A stretch of DNA of 64,000 nt, taken from contig NC_088296.1 in NCBI RefSeq assembly GCF_032854445.1, positions 10,330,706 to 10,394,705 of the forward strand, given 5' to 3'. Numbering within the stretch: position 1 is the stretch's first letter; each line of letters starts with the position of its first letter. The position numbers were made by a program, and so were the translations under genes. The stretch is from Liolophura sinensis (taxonomy: Eukaryota > Mollusca > Polyplacophora > Chitonida > Chitonidae). The notes below the pieces were generated by a model. The model made no database searches, had not been told where the DNA came from, and saw only the letters and a program-made list of their open reading frames with translations. Below are positions 47,911 to 59,963 of the stretch, piece by piece.

Positions 47911-48954
47911 AAATAAACTTACTTCAGTCCAATTTCCTAGGAAATTAATTTAAAAATTCTAAATATAAACTAAATATAAAATCAGAAAATCATCATAACG
48001 GATACTTACACCTTCTCTGAGTATCGGTTCAGGGGCATTACAATTATAACACACGTCAGCAGAGATTCTGGGCGCTGTCCATATTTGTCAATTTTATAAC
48101 CATAACATTTTAGAAACTTTGAAATCGTTGGAAAATCCCTTTTACACTTGTATGCTATGTAATCCCCAGCCCATGGTTACTAGTAAGTAGAAACGACGAT
48201 GACAGAGATCCTGAACGCTCTGTTCATATTTGCCAAGAATAGTTTTATACAGTCAACAGTCAAAACATCGACTATTCAAGACGAAAGAACCGTATGAGTT
48301 TGGAAAAGAGTTGGTTTGTTGTTTTTCTTAGCGTGTCCAGAATATGTATTTATTCGTCTTGAATGGGACAAAACTTAGCGTTATAGGTTCATAAATGTGT
48401 ATAGAGATCCTTTTTATATATAAAAAAAATATGATTCAAACTTTGTCGACCAATTAATTATTTTCCATTTACCCGAGTGGTGTTTAAAACCTGAACAATT
48501 CTTCATGTAGTGGCACATGTAAGGCAGTTTGTGCAAATGTTCACACTGTGCAACTGTTCACATTCATATAATTATTTATATCTTTGTGGATCAGGTATTT
48601 GCTTATTTTGCTGAAATGTCAGCCAGTTTGCATTTGGCCATTTTTACTTCGTCTGCATGCCTACAATGGCACCAATATATTTCATACTTGTAGGGGAGGA
48701 CCATTCCTACATCATTACTGAATTAACGGAACATGAAAACAAAATGTTAAAAGAAAAAACTTTTACTACTATGTTACTTCTGAGCTCATTTTAACATCCC
48801 CAAAGTTATGTTACGCAGTTAATCTTTTCTGAATTTTATTTCACGGGAGAGTTATTCCCCTTGGGTTGGAAATCCCACAACATTTGTTTTCACAGATTCA
48901 GCAAAGAGAAACTGTATATTGTAACATGGAGACAGAGGTCCATCGTTGTAATTA

Positions 48955-49066
48955 ACTGGGTTTTCCCTAGGTTTTGTTCTGTTGCCTCCCACCATACAGC
49001 TGCGCACCGTCGTATAAGTGAAATAATCTTAAGCACGGCGTAAATCACCGATCAAATAGATAAATG
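48955..49066 (+). repeat. SINE 3' part
   Basis: GGTTTTCCCTAGGTTTTG, CCCACCATACAGCTGCGC, CGTCGTATAAGTGAAATAAT, CACGGCG. Confidence 0.8.
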
Positions 49067-49184
49067 TATTTAACGGCCTATGTGTACAACTAATCTGACG
49101 TAATGTGAAAACGGAAATGCAACAAGCCTCTGTGCTGGTCATACATGGAAAAATACATGAAATATTGAAAGTATTGAATCTTAC

Positions 49185-49319
49185 CCGTGTCACAACCGAC
49201 ATGTTCCGCGCTACTCTGTTTGTATCCATCCGCACAACGACAAGTGTAACTTCCCTGGGTGTTCACACAGACTGAATTCGTACCACATATGCCATTATCA
49301 TCTGCGCATTCATCGATAT
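49185..49319 (-). CDS. Gene E calcium-binding EGF exon 2
   Basis: 135 bp, phase 1-1, acceptor TTTTAG, donor GTAAGA. DIDECADDNGICGTN, six cysteines, NTQGSYTCRCADGY fits the calcium-binding pattern. Confidence 0.9.
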
Positions 49320-49872
49320 CTAAAATGATAAGATGTAATTGCCATCTATGGCTTCCTCTGGCTCATTCGCCTAGTGTATCACTCTCGTTGGCACAGTAGA
49401 AAAAAAGATTGGTTGAACAAATCCAGTTGATACAAAATAACTAATTTCCTTTACCCAAAGCTGTTTTTCCAGTACATATATTGATCCCTATATTACCAAG
49501 ACGATCAACCTTATGTTTGCTTAACTCCAAAAATATATTATCTGTGCATGTCACATGCGTGAAAAACACGTTTGTATATAAAATCTGTACACGTAATATA
49601 TGCGTAAATCATGCATGCGTATGGCACAAGTGCACATCATATATATGCTAATATAGTGTGGGGATGCATCATGTGTCTATACTACACGTGTGCATGCATG
49701 TATCATGCAGTGTATCACGTGTTCATATACGAGTTTTGAGGACGTGAACCATGGGCTTTCACGGCAGGTTGATGTATAGGTACATTGGTAAAGTGTGACG
49801 TAAGTGCACAAATTACTGTGACGTCACACCTTACTCGTAGGACAAACGCCAGTAGCTTAGCCTCTGTCATAC

Positions 49873-50007
49873 CTTGCTGACACCCGACTTCGTGGTCGTT
49901 CCTCTGCTTGTATCCTTTAGCACACTTACATGTGTAAGCGCCCTCTGTGTTCTTGCAAAGAGCATTGCTTCCACATATGGTAGGGTTTTGGAGACAATCA
50001 TCTATAT
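49873..50007 (-). CDS. Gene E calcium-binding EGF exon 1
   Basis: 135 bp, phase 1-1, acceptor TTCCAG, donor GTATGA. DIDDCLQNPTICGSN, six cysteines, NTEGAYTCKCAKGY. Confidence 0.9.
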
Positions 50008-50734
50008 CTGGAAACAGTCACCAAATCAGTCTTCACCATCAAGTCATAAAATATGTTTGAAAACAAATATAGGAATCATAGAGCCTAACTTTATCATTCA
50101 GAGAACAAAAGATGATTTTGAGTTTAATCTCTCTTGAAGGCAATGCGGTGTCTTCGTTTTGCTAGAAAGACTGTGCTGGTATGGCCCTATTAACTTTATA
50201 AAGATAAATTTTAAAACTCAAACATTATATATATAAACGTCTTAAATATGTCAGACTACAGATCATTTAAAGTAATAGTCTTATATTCAGCTGACTATTA
50301 GACTTGTGCGATTCTACGGTTGCATTTCTTGACGATGACGTTACATCATTGTTTTCAACTTAGCGCATATAGACTACATGTACTAGACTTCTACATTCAT
50401 ATAACATACGTCTATAAACAGCTATCAATGCCTTTACTGAACAGGCTGTAAAAAGAAGTATTTATAGTCAAATTACAAATGTGACGTCATTAATACTTAT
50501 CTGGTTTCAACAGATCACCAGAGAATCCGATATTTAAAAACATTTTACTCGATCGGACAGTGACGAATAGTGTTTCATCTGATGTGTAGTTTATTTCATT
50601 GCCTTCTCTGTCTTTATTTTCTTTTCTAATTCTGCTTACTCCCAAGGGGCTAGGGCTGTGTAAATTTGCTTCTGATTAAGCATTTACAAGACCGGTTTTT
50701 AGGAGTTACTTCATATTAGAATTGAGAGACTCAC
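50008..50734. other. Intron of gene E, nothing recognised
   Basis: AT-rich sequence between two exons; no repeat or exon stood out. Confidence 0.5.
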
Positions 50735-50857
50735 CGATGCATTGCCCTGTTGAAAACCGAGTGAGACCGGGTGCGCAGTCGCAGATATATGTAGCATATG
50801 GAATCCACCTACACACTGTCTTGGGAGCACAACCCTCTCTGTCAGATTTACAATTTT
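50735..50857 (-). CDS. Gene E EB2 exon
   Basis: 123 bp, phase 1-1, acceptor TGGCCAG, donor GTGAGT. Six cysteines: NCKSDREGCAPKTVCRW, then YICDCAPG and GQCIG. The upstream sequence YARFWPE is also open but would need a different acceptor. Confidence 0.8.
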
Positions 50858-50904
50858 CTGGCCAAAAGCGTGCATACTCACACAGTCATTCACGTTACAA
50901 TAAG

Positions 50905-51122
50905 CCGTATCTATTTGGTACAACGTATACAGTTGTGTATTTATGCGGTACAGCGTATACAGATGTGTATTTATGTGGTACAGCGTATACAGATGTGTAT
51001 TTATGTGGTACAGCGTATACAGATGTGTATTTATGTGGAACAGCGTGTACAGATGTGTATTTTTGTGGTACAGCGTATAGATGTGTATTTATGTGGTACA
51101 GCGTATACAGATGTGTATTTAG
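50905..51122. repeat. 30-bp minisatellite, about 7 units
   Basis: Unit TATTTATGTGGTACAGCGTA plus TACAGATGTG. It begins about 50 bp upstream (minus sense) of the EB2 acceptor. Confidence 0.9.
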
Positions 51123-51369
51123 TCAGATCAGGGGCCACTTTCACAAAAGTTCGTTGATCAAATTTGTCGTAGCTTTTTTACGTAAATTTATTGATTTATT
51201 CGTTTCTTTCTTAGAAACGCTGTAATCATGGCTTATTCGCTAATACGATGGAAGTCAGTTTTATGGTTGGAGTGTCCTGGGCGCCGTCCACTGCAATGCC
51301 ACAAGCGGTCAGAGCGAGGTAATCTACCATTTACCTGACCAAAGACGGGGTTGAACATTTACATCAATA

Positions 51370-51588
51370 TATTTTATTTAAAAAAACTGCCGCCAGCACT
51401 ACGGTGGGAGGAAACAGTGGAAAGCTCGGGGGGAAACCTGCGACCATCTGCCGGACCTTCCCACGTACTGGCGGAGAAGAAGCCAGGACGAAGTGGAACT
51501 CACATCGCCAGATCGACCATGCTGGTGAGAGGCTTTTGCATTACTGCGCCCTGCTAGCGTGCTAACCCTCTCTGCCACGGAGGCCCAA
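51370..51588 (-). repeat. SINE with tRNA-like head
   Basis: Core GCCAGCACTACGGTGGGAGG and GGAAACCTGCGACC; the head at the right end reads CTAGCGTGCTAACCCTCTCT then GCCACGGAGGCCC, the complement of the A-box region. Confidence 0.85.
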
Positions 51589-51679
51589 ATAAATAATTAA
51601 ATGCCTGGATACTACACCGAGATATAACTAAAAGTGATATTCGGCCTTTTTGCTAACTGTCCGTCGTTCCTATTGCATT

Positions 51680-51776
51680 TATTTATTTGATTCGTGATTT
51701 ACGCTCTACGCAATAATATTTCACTTATACGACAGCGTTGTGGTGTGTGGAAACCGTTTAGTGCCCCGGAGGAAAC
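51680..51776 (-). repeat. SINE, truncated, with target duplication
   Basis: 97 bp of tail and core flanked by CCTATTGCATT at 51669-51679 and 51777-51787. It lies just 3' (minus sense) of the decayed EB1 exon. Confidence 0.85.
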
Positions 51777-51809
51777 CCTATTGCATTAATAATAGTTTTC
51801 CATGGAAAT

Positions 51810-51902
51810 GTTCGGGATTATTTGCTTGGTGAAAAAAACAACGGCTGCACCAGCAGGACGTTCCCTCTCCACACTCTCCATTACAGTTGCCAGCTTGCAA
51901 GC
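51810..51902 (-). pseudogene. Gene E EB1 exon, decayed
   Basis: Acceptor AATAG, phase 1. LQAGNCNGECGEGTSC, then WCSRCFF. It matches the front of the EB1 exons of genes A and C but lacks the usual spacing after GTSC, the sixth cysteine and any GT donor before the frame ends near the SINE. The left boundary is arbitrary. Confidence 0.5.
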
Positions 51903-51937
51903 CTATTATAAAATACAGAAGACATAAAACAGATAGT

Positions 51938-52038
51938 CCCGGTTTTCCTCTCAACATAATGCTGGCTGCCATCGTATAAGTGAAATATTCTTAGGTATGG
52001 TGTAAAACACCAAATAAATAAATAAATAAATAAATAGG
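51938..52038 (+). repeat. SINE 3' part
   Basis: CCGGTTTTCCTCTCAACATA, ATGCTGGCTGCCATCGTATA, AGTGAAATATTCTTAGG and a long AAATAAAT tail. Confidence 0.85.
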
Positions 52039-52039
52039 A

Positions 52040-54284
52040 TAATAATTGTAGAGCAGTGACGTCTGCTATAAAGCTGACATGACTTGATTTTTTAAAACTA
52101 ATTTTGCTTAAACCGGGATGATTAAGGTGAGCGTGAAACTTGGTACTGTTTAAACATTTACATGAACTGTTATAAAATCCTGAGGTAAACTGACAAGAGG
52201 CCGAATTTCATCGGTTACGATTGACCATTTGCCTGCTATCACACTGTCGTTGCTGTTCTGATTTTCCTCTCCATGCGTTTACATCAATGGGTTTTTACCT
52301 AATTTCGCTTAAGCGAACGTGATGAGTCGTGCAGATTGCTGCTATTTAGGCATTTACATTCGTGACGTTAATATAAAATCTGACTGCATTCCATTAAATG
52401 ACCTGACTATACAAGAGTTCGCCAACCTATGGATGCTTATAATGCCATGTACTGGATACAAGCCTGCACCAAATACTCATACCAATGTAATAACAATGAA
52501 CATAAAAAAAACCCCAAAACAATATATTTTCTGTCATATTATTGCCTGTTTCTTTCATCTGGTCGCCTGTCAACACTGATATCATCACTGATACTGACTG
52601 TTAAGATTACCTTCAGTAAGTGGCACGTACCACTAAAGGCTCCACACGTTAATGCGTTGGACGATCATATTGTTCCAATGAAAATGAAGCTGGAATATTT
52701 TTTTAAATTTAAAATGTTACACACCAATTAAGTTTTTACCTAATTCTGCTTGAGCCATGGTGCCAGGGGGCGTGTAATTAGCTATTGTTTTGGCATTCAC
52801 GTGAAAAGTTAGATGAAACCCTAACTAAGGTATATAGATTAGAGGCCGTATTTCACCGGGTACGTGTGACCATTTGCCAGCTATCACACTATCATCGCTG
52901 ATCTGGTTTTACGCTTTATACTGTAGCCGTATTTCACCAGTTAAATGTGACCATTTGCCAGCTATTACACTGTCGTCGCTGATCGGCTTTTACTCTCCAT
53001 GCGGTAAGTGTTTCATATTGCGTTCCCACACCAATGCGTTTTTTTTACCTAATTTTGCTTAAGCCAAGGTGCTTGGGCGTGCAGATTGCTACTATTTAAG
53101 CATTTACATTAATGACGTTAAAAGAAAAACTGATCTGAGGTAAATTGACAAGATGTTGTATTTCCACGGTTACGTGTGATCATTTGTCCCTATCACGCTG
53201 TCGTCGCTGCTGTATTTTTACTCTTTGTGCTCTATGTCTGTAATTAAATCTGGTTTGTATCCCAGATTATATTAAATGACGTGATCATACTCCATACAGC
53301 GCATGTGCCGCTCCTTACGCTCACTTTAGCTGTTGTTCAGCTATTACGCGATAAAGTATATTTATAAAGGAAGTTAGATTTTACATGTTAAACGGCCATG
53401 CGGTTCTCTGTTTGTGAGCAGGCCTGTTGACATCAGGTCGGCCTAGTTAAACGCTCTGCCCGGATGGCTATTTACGTGCGGATTTTTTTAAGGAGCTGGG
53501 TTTTCATGCACATACTTCCTGGTTGGACAAACAAAATAGAGCTGGCATGAGTCAAACAGATATTTCCTTATATGGTTATGTATATACACTATCAGTGGGA
53601 CATATATTGAAGGACTTTATGCGGGTTGTATGATGCAATCTGTGACAAACTGATACTGGTCAGTTTTTCCTTTCGCACAACACTTTCCCGTTTTTTTATT
53701 TTGAATTCAATTAAATTTTAATATTTCAAGAGTGTGTATGAATAACATTATCCGAGTAGACGAGAAACCTAACAGAAATTCGGTAAAGAGATACAAGGCT
53801 CAGAGGTGTTTCCCTGGTGTAAAAGCTGCTATGCTTTAGGTTAAATCTATAAGCAAAGTGACAGACTGCACATGAACCTGCCCTAGCATGACAGCTTAGA
53901 TTGTTCGGTTGACTGACAAACTGACTGCGATACAAAACACAGTTATTTATTCATTTGGTTGTTGCTTAAGGCATACTAGTCAAATTCATAGGAATAGTAA
54001 ACCGGAATGCCAGGAGTGAACCGGCAATGTTCTCCAGGAAATCACTAAGGCGCCACGAACCGACTAAGCTTTGAAAATGGGACATCCACGAACACTGAAC
54101 TCGTTTCACGCCACTGGTCCAGATTTATTCAAAAAGTTGTGACAGTAACCTTTACTTAAATCACAAAGCAAAAACAGTATAAAGGGAAAAAGGATAGACA
54201 CTAAGACTGTTCAGCAGGCCACACCTGTTGAGGGTGTGGAGTCAATGCCGTTTTCCATATGGATACGATGTCTAATAGAACTAA
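52040..54284. repeat. Cluster of dispersed-repeat copies in gene E intron 1
   Basis: Plus-oriented cores at about 52185-52275, 52830-52920, 52925-53005 and 53140-53225, with matching flanks (TTTTTACCTAATTTTGCTTA and GCATTTACATTCGTGACG). The remainder to 54284 shows nothing recognisable. Confidence 0.65.
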
Positions 54285-54700
54285 GAAGTACAGCACACAG
54301 AGAAAAGCCAGAGCAGCGACAACAGTGTGATAAGGCCTCTTGTCAACTTATCTTGGTCAGGGTTATATTCTAACTATTCATGTAAATGCATAAATTATAG
54401 CAGATTACACGCCCCCTAGCACCCTGGCTTATTAGACGTCACTGGTCTAGAATTACTAAAAACGCTGCTTTGTTACCACATTTAACATACAATCGCATTA
54501 AAACAAAGCAAAGGAACCAGGGTTCATTTGTTCTGAGCCCACCAACAGAATTCTGGTTTATACAGGAATACAATATAATTAAGACGTAGAGCATAGAGAG
54601 AAACCCCAGAGCAGCGACGACAGTGTGATAGCTGACATATGGTCACACGTAACCGGTGAAAGACGGACTTTTGTCAATTTATCTAAGTTCGGGTTTTATT
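54285..54700 (-). repeat. Dispersed repeat, two cores in tandem
   Basis: Cores at about 54285-54360 and 54590-54690, about 315 bp apart. The interval carries TTAGACGTCACTGGTC, AATTACTAAAAACGCTG and ATTAAGACGTAGAGCATAGA, giving the full repeat unit. Confidence 0.75.
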
Positions 54701-54708
54701 CTAACTGT

Positions 54709-55011
54709 TCATGTAACTGGCATTAGCTCACCAAAAGCAAATATGTTGCAAACTTCTGACATAACATTACCATTTGCCTTACCTTTGTTTCCGGAGAGTG
54801 TAAAACTAGTGTTGTGGTGTAAGTATAGGGTACCTGACATCATTAACTCGTCACTATCACACTTGTAGCAGGCGTATTGCATTCCACTACCATTCATGTA
54901 GCCTTCGTCTACTGAAGGCATACAGTTACTGATGTTTTCTGTTGATAAATGTGTGTTGCTCATTGCCCCACGACTAGCATTCCTATAGCCGGTCTTCATC
55001 ATTCTAAAATC
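54709..55011 (-). other. Possible orphan tail-like exon
   Basis: After a possible acceptor (ATTTTAG) a 100-codon frame runs MMKTGYRNASRGAMSNTHLS, then EGYMNGSGMQYACYKC and ends in a stop. It is open in phase 2, like the tail exons, but no TM exon was found upstream, and phase 1 from the nearby signal exon gives immediate stops. Could be chance. Confidence 0.25.
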
Positions 55012-55099
55012 ATTAAACAAACTCGACATTAGGCCGTCTGTATGTAACTTGTAGCCAGACCAAGGCCATCAGTGTTAACGTACATCAACAAAAACACAC

Positions 55100-55178
55100 C
55101 TTCAATGACAAAAGCCATAATAATTGCGATTGGAACCAGTATCTGCGTCCAAAGCAAAAAAATTCTCTGAACACTCAT
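55100..55178 (-). CDS. Gene E signal-peptide exon (diverged)
   Basis: 79 bp, 26 codons plus one base, donor GTGTGT. MSVQRIFLLW then TQILVPIAIIMAFVIEG; the W-x-QIL-x-P spacing matches the other four exons (RWGQILIP). The donor is weaker than in the paralogs. Confidence 0.6.
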
Positions 55179-55529
55179 TTTTCTGTTGATTTTCTCAACT
55201 GATGATGTTTTATGAAAGTTGACCTCTGATAGTTGCTGGCAGTTGACGTATTTACCGTTGATCTCTTTTTCGCTGTTTTGGTCTTCCTGGGCCTGCGCGC
55301 CAACTCATGATTAGTGAGTGCGAGTAGTTGAAGTATAAAACTGTAACATCTCTCAATTTCCGGCTTTCTAACCCAACCAAATGTTTGTTTAATTAAAAAA
55401 AATAAGGTTTACCATTAAAATAATGATGATGGCGATGTTATAGCGTGTATTGCCGATGGGAATCGATATATATATATATGCAAAGGCAACTTTGAGTGGT
55501 GCACAGCTCAGCACTTGTTCACAAGGGCT

Positions 55530-55622
55530 CTGCCCGACTCCGCCCATTATAATGGTGGTTGCCGTCGTATAAATGAAATATTTTTCAGTACGACGTAGAA
55601 CATCAATCAAATAAATAAATGA
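55530..55622 (+). repeat. SINE 3' part
   Basis: GGGCTCTGCCCGACTCCGCC, CATTATAATGGTGG, GCCGTCGTATAAATGAAATA, AATAAATAAATG tail. Confidence 0.85.
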
Positions 55623-55979
55623 ATGAATTCCACTGCTGTTGTATATGGGCGTATGTCAAACAGTCCTGGGTACGGTTTTGAACATCCCTGATGTCTTTCC
55701 GTCATCACTAAAAACTTTTTGTGTGTTTTGGAATAGCACTTTGACGTGAGTGCATATCATATCACAAAAGAGGTTCTCCATGTAATGTAGGCCTGTTACC
55801 TACATTAGGCACACACTATCTGCAATTGAAATAATCCACATCACATACTAGTCTCAAAGCAAGATAAATGTCGTGCACGTGCCACATGCTAAATATACCA
55901 TGAAAAAACTTTGACATGATAGCATCTTAACGACGTTCACAGTTAGTGTACAGAAATAAAGTGTACACAAATTTTAATT

Positions 55980-56102
55980 GGTTATTTGATTGGTGATTGA
56001 CGCCGTACTCAAGAATATTTCACTTATACAACGGCGGCCAGCAATATAGTGAAACGAAACCGGTCAAAACCTGAGTGAGACCGACGACCATCCACAGGTT
56101 CG
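55980..56102 (-). repeat. SINE, truncated, with target duplication
   Basis: Flanked by AATTTTAATT at 55970-55979 and 56103-56112. Core GACGCCGTACTCAAGAATAT, ACTTATACAACGGCGGCC. Confidence 0.85.
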
Positions 56103-58074
56103 AATTTTAATTATAAATTAACGAATGAGGTGGATTTTTAACAACGGGTCAAACACGATTAAAACAGCATCACGTGATTTATTTTAAAAACTGTACTGGA
56201 TTTTGCCTTCAGTTCAGCATTTTTCAGCTGACTCATTTTACTTGAATCTGACTTATTCTCTCATCTTATAGAGCCACTTAAATGTTTGTTGTAAAATGTG
56301 CTTTATTTCTTACCAGAAAAACTTATTATAACTTAATATGGTATTTCCGGTATTATTTTAAGCTCATGAAGTGTTTCCGAAAGTGCATTTTCACATACCA
56401 AACTTCAAGTGGAGAACAGAATTAAAATAATTGAAATACATTTACAATATCCACGGACATATACACTGTATTCATAGCCAATAGAAGAATACATATAGAC
56501 ATAAAATAGTTTTGTTATATGGTCCGGTAATTAGAAAATACAAGAATATATATAGAAATAAAACCATGACTTTGTCACATGACAATGTATATAGACAATA
56601 CAAAAATATATATAGAAATAAATCAATAACTTTGTTACATGTATATATACACACTCTTACCACAATACGATATATAAACGTCCTGATGTGACCTAGACTG
56701 CCAGGTGTATCCTGTGATCATGGATAATTTAATATTAATCAATTATCACTAGACTGACACAAAAATCCCTTTCTTTTGTACAAAAATGAAAATGGCATTA
56801 AGACTTATGTCTAATTTAACTTTTGAATAACTGGCTTCTGATTCGAAACAGCACGAGAAAATCTACTTCAGAAATATTCCGCTCCTGGTGTTATTGCTTA
56901 CAGAACTTGTACCAGTAAACATCGACTGAATTCACAAAAAATCACATGCTGACCCCACGCTGAAAAGCTTCGTTACAAGAATACATGTAGAAATGACACG
57001 ATACTCTTGTCACAAATATATACGGTCTTACCGCAGTACGATGTATAAACGTTCTAACACAATTAAGACGCACAGCATAAAGAAAAAGAAAAAAACAGAG
57101 CAGGGACGACAGTGTGATAGCTGGCAAATGGTCACAAATAACCGGTGAAATATGGCTTCTTGTCAATTTACCTCAGTTACGGTTTTATTCTAAAAATGCA
57201 GTAATGTTAATTGCAATAGATTCGACTGACGTCACTGATCTAGAATTATTCAAACTGCTGTGTAGTCATCACAGTTAACATGTCATCTACATTGCCAGGT
57301 GTATTCAGTCATCTTGGAAATTTAATTACTGTATAAAGTTACTTTCAGTCCAACTACCTGTGATATTCTCCGTCCCCTTGAACACATACACTCTGGGTTA
57401 ATCCATCCATGTCCTCCACTCAAATATCGATCTCCGGAATATCACAGACCATACATCACGTATATAAATGGTACTATTATTAGCCTAGACCTTTACACAT
57501 ACAAGTATATTCACGAAATACACAGAACATTGTTGTTCAAAAGTGTATTAGCAACTAAATTTATATTAATCATTTATTACTAGACTGAATCAAGTGCCAT
57601 TTCTTTGTATTAGCAGGTAAACTAGTATTAACCATTTATTACTGGACTCGATCAAGTTTCATTACTTATGTAATAGGATAAGACTGGTATTAATATTTAA
57701 GTCTAATGTAGCTTGTAATACAGTTCTAAACAACCGACACCTGATCCAAAACACAGCGAAATAATCTAGTTCAGAAATATCCCACTCTTGGTGATATAGC
57801 TTACAGAGTTTGTACCAGTAAAAATCTCTTGAATCGACAAACAGACAGACGCTGTTTTCACGCTTCGTTAATTACACTAGATTGACGGAATGTAAGCTAT
57901 TCTTTCAATTATTATATACGTCGAATCCTTGGAATATCAAGTTTTTTCACACCTAACCATGGCCAGCACTCGAAACATCAAAAGATGCCCCCATCCCATC
58001 TAGGCGACAGATAATGCTTGGCTGGATCACGCTTTTGGGACAAATTCATATATATGTATATATATACACACATG

Positions 58075-58310
58075 TACATTTAAATTTACGGGGAAATAAA
58101 ATATATCTACAGATACAAAAACAGTTCATTTTTGTACCCACGTCATAGATTTAAAATAATTAAATACGAAATTAAGGAACTCAAAACATCCAAAGACAAA
58201 AGACGCCCCCATCCCATTTAGATTATATATATATATATATATACCGATCATTGTTGTATCCACGTCATAGATTTAAAATAATTAAATACGTAATTAAGGA
58301 AACATTGTTG
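58075..58310. repeat. Short tandem duplication, about 150 bp
   Basis: The phrase CACGTCATAGATTTAAAATA, ATTAAATACG, AATTAAGGAA occurs twice, each beside GCCCCCATCCCAT-type words and TA runs. Confidence 0.7.
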
Positions 58311-58485
58311 TTACAATACAAAATTTACAATGTTACAAAACTTATAATAGCAGAAAGTGTACAAAAATATCAGACATAAAACATTGATAAAAGGTAAGTC
58401 TTTACAATACATATATGTAAGGTAAAAATAACAGTAAAAGTTAATAAGAACTTTTAAGTATTTAACTTTGTACAGAGTTTTTTTT

Positions 58486-58731
58486 TTACATCATGTGGAT
58501 GTCATAACCTGAACAGAGAGAATCAAAGGATTCCTTGCAACTAGACGGGAAATCGCCCCCCTGTCGCTCAGGCTGATTGCCATCCTGCCCACAGCCACAG
58601 ATCATCTGTGAAGTGACGCAAAGGCTTCCCGGGTATGCGGTTGAAGTTAGGTAATATGTGTAATCGATGTAATAGGCCAAGCTAAAATATTTGTTGCTAT
58701 CCTCCAGCCTACTGTATGCCGTTGCATGCAT
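58486..58731 (-). other. Unidentified 81-codon ORF
   Basis: MHATAYSRLEDSNKYFSLAY onward, with CVTSQMICGCGQDGN and SCKESFDSLCSGYDIHMM at the end. The cysteine-rich C-terminal half could be a small secreted module or a last exon. No signal peptide, clear acceptor or homology recognised. Confidence 0.25.
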
Positions 58732-59239
58732 AGGATATTATTCTTTTCCATCTAATGTAGGTATTTGAAACGAGTTTTGTCTTACGAATTGTACAGCGAA
58801 TATATGACAGTGTCTTTAATAGACATTTAGTACGAAGCTAAACTAATAAACAGATGAGCCGTTTCTCAATGTATAATTGTAGAATATGCTGTCAGCTGAA
58901 GTAAACAGCGTTGAACTTTCATTGGAAGAATACTGTATATAATCTATATAGATTTACAATAATATATATATACTTATCTAACGTATAGCTTGACAATATA
59001 TAAAAAGAATATAAAAAATGAATGTCTTGTGTGGTTAAAATTCACCCCCCCCCCCTTCTCCGGCTCCCTTATCCCAATTTTTTAAGCTCTAAAAATAGTA
59101 TGCAATAATAGGGATCGAACTCGATATCGTATTAGACAGAATGGTTTCAAAGCATGGATGTTACGATTGGATCAATACAGACGATGATTCAGAAGACATG
59201 AAATATTACGGTGAATGTAGAGTTCCTCGGAACTGTCAG

Positions 59240-59963
59240 ATTATTTCATTGTTTTCCATTTATAGAAATATGATTGTGTAGCTTGATTGTGTACAGTTTA
59301 CTACTCTCTAACTACACATCACATATGTGGAAATCAGTTTGGTTCACGTAATCTTAGTTTTAGTATGAACGAAATTCCCTCAGGAAAACGCCTTAAAATA
59401 ACAAAATGCGCTTTTGACTCTACCTTTGCCTTTTTGATAGAACAAAAAGTATATATCGTATCACTCTAATTTTTCACACACGTTCTTCAGTAATTGTACT
59501 TCGTATGCATGTAAGTTTTACTTGTTTTTCTGCATGGAAAAAATTACACCTCATTGCTGCACCGAAGTGTGACGATTTCTTATCTACATGTAGTTGCAAA
59601 TTATTTCATTTTTTTGATTTAGAGAAATATGATTGCATCAGCCAACACGATACTTCGTTACAGCTTACCACTCCCTGACTACACACCAAATATGTGAAAA
59701 TGAGTGTGGTTGACGTAATCATATTTTTATCATGAAGGGAATTCCCTCAGGAAAACGTCTTAAAATAGCAAAATTCACTTTTCACTCTACATTTGCCTTT
59801 TGATAGAACAAAAAGTATAAATCGTATCACTAATTTTTCACACACGTTCTTCAGTAATTGTACTTCGTATTCATTTAAGTTTCACTTGTTTTTCTGCGTG
59901 AAAAAACTTACACCTCAATGCTGCAGCAAAGCGGTACGATTTCGTATCTACATGTAGTTGCAA
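59240..59963. repeat. Tandem duplication, unit about 362 bp
   Basis: Two copies side by side (about 59240-59598 and 59598-59963) sharing ATTCCCTCAGGAAAACG, TTTTTCACACACGTTCTTCA and ATCTACATGTAGTTGCAA. The first copy has a 60-codon open frame that the second does not keep, so it is not coding. Confidence 0.85.

Larger units (their letters stand above)
47706..49184. other. Intron of gene E
   Basis: No exon seen. SINE pieces at 47842-47910 and 48955-49066. Confidence 0.55.
46685..55178 (-). pseudogene. Gene E: receptor paralog with TGA in the TM exon
   Basis: Exons (minus): 55178-55100 signal peptide, about 51902-51810 EB1 (decayed), 50857-50735 EB2, 50007-49873 and 49319-49185 calcium-binding EGF, 47705-47615 TM, 47225-46685 tail. 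Without EB1 the sum is 1104 nt and all junctions keep frame. The TM exon has TGA at 47677-47679, which would end the protein before the membrane helix. Either a pseudogene or a source of a secreted EGF protein. Assigning the signal exon at 55.1 kb to this gene rests on position and strand only. Confidence 0.6.
55179..58485. other. Spacer between genes E and D
   Basis: Holds two SINEs, a block at 55880-55980 homologous to sequence upstream of the signal exons at 9.1 and 33.7 kb, imperfect ~62-bp repeats (56440-56660), a dispersed-repeat core (57060-57180, minus), a repeated ~66-bp phrase (57540-57680) and AT microsatellites. No gene recognised. Confidence 0.6.

Noticed and set aside
50722-51225. 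167-codon plus-strand ORF with a repeated YTDVYLCGTA motif
   Set aside because: It is made of the 30-bp minisatellite and the antisense of the EB2 exon.
55389-55610. Hydrophobic minus ORF as the TM exon for the 54.7 kb tail-like frame
   Set aside because: It overlaps a SINE and an AT microsatellite, its possible donor is in the wrong phase, and it lacks the DSSAL/GGVV signature.
59287-59469. 60-codon plus ORF
   Set aside because: The adjacent tandem copy of the same sequence does not keep the frame.
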